NCBI GenBank assembly: GCA_039720395.1 | Contig: CM077821.1 | Coordinates: forward strand, 40,484,792-40,548,791 | Source: Liquidambar formosana | Taxonomy: Eukaryota > Streptophyta > Magnoliopsida > Saxifragales > Altingiaceae | Reading direction: 5' to 3' | DNA: 64,000 bases | Shown: positions 58,121 to 64,000 of the stretch, piece by piece | Position numbering within the stretch: position 1 is the stretch's first letter | How the letters are laid out: each line of letters opens with the position of its first letter | The notes under the pieces: model-generated | What the model saw: only the letters and a program-made list of their open reading frames with translations | The model's database searches: none | Told to the model about the DNA's origin: nothing | Program-made: the position numbers and the translations under genes

Positions 58121-58950
58121 TTTTTTTATATTTTTTATAAAATCTTGAAAATTTTAAAATAAGTGTGGATATATAGAAAGTTAAGGGTAACAATAACCAC
58201 CCAAAATAATAATAATAATAATAGTAATAATAAAGAAAAGAAAGTGGAATATCTCTAGAGGAAGATTAAATCTTAATTCAGGTATCTTAATGTATTTTTT
58301 TATCAACGAAAAATGTATATTATTGAAAAGGAGGGGGAGTAGAATCCACGCCCATCAGAGAAACACAATCCCCCCAAAATTCAGGTGAAGAAAATAAGGG
58401 GATTTTGGAGACATAAAAGCCACCCAAGCATGTCACATGAGAATGCATCTTCACATGTATATATACAGTGTGTTACTTTTTTTGTGCAACCTAAATGAAA
58501 TGCTCTGTTTGAGTGTCCAATTATTTCCTCGTAAGAGGATGATAATGGCCCTTCAAATTATTGATAGTTTTTAGTGGACCCCTTGCTCTTAAGAAAAAAA
58601 CAAAAGGGTTCACAAGCATTGGGGATGATAAATTAAAGGAGGACGTCAGCTAAGAAGCTAGTGGAAGCAAAAAACTTGAGTCACAAGCCTAATGGGATAA
58701 GGGACATACTCATTAGGGCAACAAACCTCTAAACTTTTGTGATTGTGGGAGCCAATGAGCTGCTTCTGCCACTTCTTTATCTCTTTTATCTTTCCTTTCA
58801 ATCTTTAGGAGCCACGTACTGTTTCCTTTACTTTGGAAACCTTTTTTTCTAACCACCATAAATTGAATACCTAAACAACTTTTGGAACTCTAATCATACA
58901 TCTTTCTCTAGATGTGGATTTTATCTGCTTTTCCTTTTTCAAATAATGCT

Positions 58951-58983
<33 letters not shown>

Positions 58984-59493
58984 TAATGAGTTCGACCTCT
59001 TGCCCTTTTTTCCTTTCTTTAGAAAGCTTTTTTAAGAAGGATTCTTTCAAGATCGACCTCTAAGGCTATGAGGCAGACTGCTTTGACGACTGGTAGCTAG
59101 GTTTAGTGTGAATCAAACAATGGGGATTAAAGCTTCCAGTGAGCTTGGAAATAAACCAGTTTATTAATCCGTCCTAGGCAGGACCTAAAATTCGTTTATT
59201 GTAATTATACAACTTATAAGAGTTTTAATTATTTCCAAAAGGAAAATGCTGGGTGACCTGTACACCGGTCATTCCCCTGTAAAGATGATGGGATGACACG
59301 TATACGGGTCAAGACTCAAGCACACTAGGTAATAAGACAAGTGTTTTCCTATTAGAAAAAAAACATCAAGATCACAAAAAAGTACCAAAATAAAATCATA
59401 TGGTATAAATTAAGTAGAAACAATTGAAACAAATTATGACCAAGTATTATGATATTACCAATATTAATTTTGCTAGGCATCTCACATATAATG

Positions 59494-59529
<36 letters not shown>

Positions 59530-60272
59530 TTCGATCATATTTGGATATCCTATACGATTACAGTCTTCTGTGGACAACATGCGTAGATGCATGGATACAC
59601 GAATATCATTCACGGATGACCGTGATCGTCTAGAATATATAGTCTAAGATATCCCAGTACTTGAACAGTCCTATATGTGTGTGTAATTACATTTCATTTA
59701 AATACAGATATTGTTAGTGCAGTGGTTACTAATTAATATACAATGTGCTCAAGTTGGGCTTGGGCTGCATTCAGCCTAAAGTCCTCAACCCAAAACCAAC
59801 CCAACCAAGAGGAGGATTGGGGATATTTCAACCCAAGCCCAACACTATTACAATGGATAATCTCGCAAGTCGCAACGAACCTGGTCGTACCTAGGTATCT
59901 ATCTAGTTAGTTGTCTTCTCATTGGGGAGTTCAATTAAGGAATTTATTTGTTTCTCTTCAACATTTGCCTCACAAAGGGCTCCGTATGATACCATTAAAT
60001 AGGACATGCATATAATACTGCGACTGCTTTTGTATCTAGAATGTGAACAAGTTAGGGTAGAATCATCTCAAGCCGGTTTGATATTGCAATTGATAGCTCA
60101 AACAGGCCAAAATGTTCGACCCACTCCGATAAGACTGCTTTAGGTTCAGCTCCAAGATCCTGTTGTATCATGCTTAAGTCTTTGTCAATATTTCTATACG
60201 TATATATATGTATTGGTTTTAATATTATTCTCTTTTTTTTTCTTTTTTGGTGCAATATTATTCTCGTTTCGG

Positions 60273-60311
<39 letters not shown>

Positions 60312-60767
60312 GATAACTTGAAGATAGCATGTGCTACGGACTGTGGAAGTGCTTACAAAGGGTTGACAGATGGCCTTAGTAAATTTCTATTTTTTTCAGT
60401 TCTAAATTAATAATGCAATATTATTTTTTTTATTTTTCTCTGATGTTCTACTAATAAAGTTGTGCAAAGCTGTCGAATTTTCATATATATTTAATAGGAA
60501 AAAGACAAATGAAGATATAAAAAAGAGTGTGCCATTCCTTTTGTATAATTAGCTCTAATGTGGTATATTGGTGTTGGCAGGATTACGAGTGGTGTTAATG
60601 GAAGTAGCAATGGTAGGATGGTAATTGTGGTTATCAAAATCCACAATGCCTGCTCCCTCCCCACCCCCCAAAAATGCACAATGCATCCTGCCCCTGTTAC
60701 CTTTGCAAGCTCCATCAGAAGTTGAGGATAGCTCCTAGAATTGGCCGGACACTTCTAATAACTGGAA
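58121..60767. other. Intergenic, no gene recognised
   Basis: Microsatellites: (AAT)n 58206-58231, (TA)n 59498-59525 and (AT)n 60274-60306. Poly(T) of about 32 at 58950-58981. A TTGGGTTGA-rich word cluster lies at 59750-59840. No coding signal. Confidence 0.45.
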
Positions 60768-60905
60768 GAGCTAGATGGCTTAGTCGATGGGTAGTGTGTT
60801 GGTGGTGGGCTGGTGGCAGTGGTTTAGGGTAAGGTCTAGAGTCGAAGTTCCTCTTCCTCGATCCATTTTAAAACCCTCTTCCAAAAATCAATAAATTAAT
60901 AACAG
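60768..60905 (+). mobile_element. tRNA-derived SINE remnant
   Basis: Box A-like AGATGGCTTAGTCGATGGG and box B-like AGAGTCGAAGTTCCTC, followed by an A-rich end (CCAAAAATCAATAAATTAAT). Confidence 0.5.
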
Positions 60906-61250
60906 TAAAGGGGTAGCATTTACGATAGTGGTACCATATAGGAGGAGGAAAATACCCAAAGCTCACTTACACCAGCTTTACCACTGTATAAATTATCACA
61001 AGGGGGTTAGTTAATGAGAAAAACTAACATTAATTAAGCTGATCAAATTAATGTCTCCACACTGGTTAATACTTAATAGGCATGCTAGTCCAAATAACTG
61101 CAAATCAATATTGCCACTTTCTTTGACCATCTTTCTATTTTGGGATATTTTCTTCATTATCAAAAGTCAAAGCAAAATATTATCTTACTTTTCCAAAATG
61201 ACTTTAACTATATTTAAAATTACAATTTTTTTTTTTTTGTTATAATTCCT

Positions 61251-61543
61251 TAGAGCAACTCCAATTAATGCAGGAGTTATTGACAAGGCAAATGCTAATT
61301 TTAGCTCCTTTAGAAGACTCCAATGTAGAAGCCGTTGAGGAGCCAAATTTGGCTCTGATACAAATTTTCAATGGTACGTGGAGATGAACTCCACATGCAT
61401 GAATGATGGAGGATCAAACAATATCTTTCACCACTAAATAAAAAATAATAATAATAAATAATAACTCTTTGGCGTTGTGAGGAGCTAAAAAATGGATTTT
61501 GCTTCTCCAAAATAACTCTTTGTATTTGGAGCTAGTTGCTCTA
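61251..61543. mobile_element. MITE with TAGAGCAACTCCAA inverted ends
   Basis: The left end TAGAGCAACTCCAATTAATG pairs with the reverse of right end TTTGGAGCTAGTTGCTCTA. Inside, GGAGCCAAATTTGGCTC and GGAGCTAAAAAATGG repeat the subterminal motif. Length 293 bp. The GAGCAxCTCCAA terminus resembles PIF/Harbinger (Tourist) MITEs, and T(T)A / TA(A) flanks the ends. Confidence 0.75.
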
Positions 61544-63674
61544 ATGATCTATTTGGCTGTCATGAAGACAGAGGAAGGGAAAAGAAAAAGAAAATTCTGC
61601 CAGACGAACTCTAATGCTTTTAAATTTCAAAATTTTTATCTCGATCATTATCCTCCATCTTCTAGACAGCCAAACAAATTAAGCATAAGTAAATTTAGAA
61701 ATTTGGTGAAAATTTTATCTGTAGTACTCCACTTTTAAATTAAAGCGTTTTCAGCAGACAAGATTACAACAATATATGGGGTAGCATCTACCTTTCCTTT
61801 GCACCGAATACCAAGCCTCTCAAGCTAACAAGACAAGCTTGGACGACCCCCCCCACCCCCCCCTTTCTCTCTCTCAAAAAACTCCAAACAAGCTAAGAGA
61901 CCCACAAAAGAAAAGAAGAAATGTTGGCATCTACAAAAGACAAAAATAAGCATGGAGACAAAGTTTCCACAGCTTGAGCTTTTGCAGACTTTAAGAAAAG
62001 GAGTGCTTAGTGCTTACAAATGGTTCTTTTTCATGAGGTCACTGTCGATCTATTCCCTTCCTCTTTTCTTTTCTTTCCCTTATGAGTGAATTTTTGGCAT
62101 GCATGAAAGTAAGGGAAATCTGGGATCCGAAAGTCCCTTATACACATAATGGACTGGCTGAATCTTCTGGGTATTGTTTTTATATGGAATATTTATCATT
62201 TGAGATTGATGATCGCGGGATCCAAGGAGAGAGTACTTCATGTGCTGCCACTGCAGTTGTGGGGAAGAGAAATAGAGAAAGAGGCACCACACACCATGGT
62301 GGTGTGAGTGTATGTGTGGTGGTATTTCTTTCCGAGTAATTAATGGTATAGGACCCCGGTCAAAAAGAGGGGGAGCACACGCGAATAACCAAGATGAGGG
62401 TGATGATTAGATTTTGGAAATGATGCCGCTTTTGATGATTGTTGGGTCGTTTTCTTAAAGCATTTTTCCCCAGTGTTTTGTGTGTTTTTGAGAGAGCTTT
62501 TGTACACATGGCAAAGAGGGAGAGCTTTTGTACACTTGGCAATACTTTGGTGGACTCGGGGGTTTGTGTTCAACCCATGCCATAACATAGCCAAGCTTCA
62601 TCATAACATAGTCATGTATGTGCTTTCACCAAACATGGGGGACGCAACTTGCCCTTTGATATTGTTTGGTTGGCATTGTAGACTAAGGGCGACCCGGCCA
62701 GAACTCATCCTATGCCTTCATTTTCTCAAGTGGTGGATGTGGTAAAGACTCTGAAAAAGGGCGAGAAAACTAATATATAGAGACTAATTGAAAGACTTCA
62801 CCCCTATGTGCAGGCTCGAGATTAGTGCCGTCGAGGCCCTTAAGTTTGAAATCACCATATCGACTCAATTTTTGTTAAAAACGCATTAAAGTTGAATCAC
62901 TGGAAAGTTGATCGGTCATGAATTTTAGAACTTGGTGGACATGTGGGATTCTACAAATGGACATTTGAGAAGTGGTTTGTTCCTCGACCAGTCAGGCCCA
63001 AGTGATACTTTTGGCCCTCTTGCTGTTGACCCGGAAGTACTTCACGGCTTCACGCTCCTTCTCTGGGTCTGCCATAGCCCATAGGCAAGTAGGCAACACA
63101 TCAAGGCCCCTCTAAAATACAATGAATGGTTTTGGTTTTGAATAATTATGTAATAGGCCTAAAACTACATAAAGTACTCAGTTTGGGCCCTCCAAAATTC
63201 TTCCGCCGTGGTCCAATTCATACTCCCAGTCTTTTCTTTTCTTTTCTTTTCTTTTTTGGTAACACTAACAGGGTAAGAACACCAATACATTATATATTTA
63301 AACTCATCTTACTAAGATTAGAAGCAAAGACCTCCCCCTCAAGAGGGGGAGAAGTGTCATTAGCCTCATAGGCCATTGGCCACTCAAGGATAAAGCCTTC
63401 TTGCTTATTTCTCAACAGATACGAATGTTGAAACTTTCTTGATTAATAACTCAAAAATGCTGTTGATCGACTGGGCCTACCAAATTGCTTTTAATGGAAA
63501 ACATTTCTTAGAATTGTTATAAAGGTCGTTGTTGTTCTAACTAGCAAGAGTTTCACCATTTTAAGCCTCTTTGTGTGAACTATGTAGGCCTTGTCATTAA
63601 CGGATGGAGATCCTCTGCCCCTTGAGTGTCTCCTTATCTGTTCCTTATTTTTTTATTAGTCTAGCATCTAGGTT

Positions 63675-63675
<1 letters not shown>
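61544..63675. other. Intergenic, no gene recognised
   Basis: A C-rich run CCCCCCCCACCCCCCCC near 61846-61862 is followed by CT repeats. A tandem of about 31 bp with the word AGAGCTTTTGTACAC lies at 62494-62540. A (TTTTC)n run is at 63231-63254. ORFs of 60-90 codons are present on both strands, without domains. Confidence 0.45.
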
Positions 63676-63708
<33 letters not shown>

Positions 63709-64000
63709 GTGATACAAATAGGAGAACTTCATTCCATAAAAACCATATTACACAATAAAGATGGAGTTACATAGAAGGTCGTGGAGCACCAAGACACAAC
63801 AAAGAAAACCATGACTAGCCATACCAAGCTAGCTGAAGGGCTTCTTGGACCTCCTCACAATAACAAACAATTAAAAACGACAGGATTAAAATAGAAGGAA
63901 AACTCACCTCAGATCCCAGAAAGAGAGACCTAAAGCATGCCAAGAAAACCTATAAGAACTAAACATAAACCCCTAAACTGGGGTTAAAATTGGAAAAGAG
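63676..64000 (-). mobile_element. L1-type LINE 3' UTR and poly(A) tail, runs off right edge
   Basis: In reverse the segment has GAGGAGGTCCAAGAAGCCC, CTCCACGACCTTCTATGTAAC and GGAATGAAGTTCTCCTATTTG, then GTATCACC and a long run of A (T tract 63677-63706). This is the usual 3' end of plant L1 elements. Any coding part lies beyond the window. Confidence 0.6.

Noticed and set aside
61963..61985. TTCCACAGCTT word like miR396
   Set aside because: The match stops after 11 bases and there is no hairpin.
62082..62745. Several overlapping ORFs of 60-90 codons near the right end
   Set aside because: Present on both strands in the same stretch, no domain, low-complexity and tandem sequence nearby.
1..64000. 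CRISPR arrays, operons, ribosome-binding sites, tRNA or rRNA genes
   Set aside because: The window is plant nuclear DNA; no spaced repeat array was seen, and the tRNA-like pieces lack a cloverleaf and sit in SINE-like contexts.

Overview
This window is nuclear DNA from a flowering plant, most likely a eudicot. It is AT-rich, and full of microsatellites, MITEs, SINEs, TRIMs and decayed LINEs. It carries intron-bearing genes of land-plant families. The species cannot be named from the sequence alone.

Three protein genes stand out, all on the + strand. (1) 7701-9087: a single-exon nepenthesin-type aspartyl protease with a TATA box. (2) 18154-38789: a 20-exon CLEC16A / TT9 (GFS9) homologue, about 807 codons of product spread over 20.6 kb, with introns packed with mobile elements. 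(3) 47454-50560: a three-exon SMXL3-type member of the SMAX1-LIKE / double Clp-N family, ending in an LDLN repressor motif. In Arabidopsis, as I remember it, SMXL3 (At3g52490) and an aspartyl protease gene (At3g52500) are direct neighbours, so genes 1 and 3 probably mark a conserved microsynteny block. The TT9 homologue lies between them here.

All three genes, as written in this sequence, need exactly one base removed to read through: in the signal-peptide region of the protease, in exon 8 of the TT9 homologue, and in exon 3 of SMXL3. Three single-base gains in three otherwise well-preserved genes look more like uncorrected consensus errors than three independent pseudogenes, but this is inference.

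Layout: 1-1349, end of a PIF/Harbinger element with a decayed transposase on the - strand. 1371-2580 and 14197-15385, two direct copies of a 1.2-kb segment flanking the protease gene, each ending in a Stowaway MITE. 2581-7500, SINE and foldback MITE remnants and protease upstream sequence. 9088-18100, repeats including L1 remnants. 18154-38789, the TT9 homologue, with a SINE, an intact 338-bp TRIM, two reversed TRIM copies, RTE and L1 LINE fragments, several foldback MITEs and a perfect 243-bp tandem duplication in introns. 38790-47260, intergenic, mostly low-complexity sequence and MITEs. 47454-50560, SMXL3. 50561-64000, no gene recognised; SSRs, SINE and MITE copies, and the 3' end of an L1 on the - strand at the right edge.

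Exon boundaries were placed by hand from GT-AG sites, reading-frame continuity and remembered family sequence, not by alignment or transcripts. No previously undescribed system is evident. The most useful observations concern assembly quality, microsynteny and the mobile-element load of one gene.
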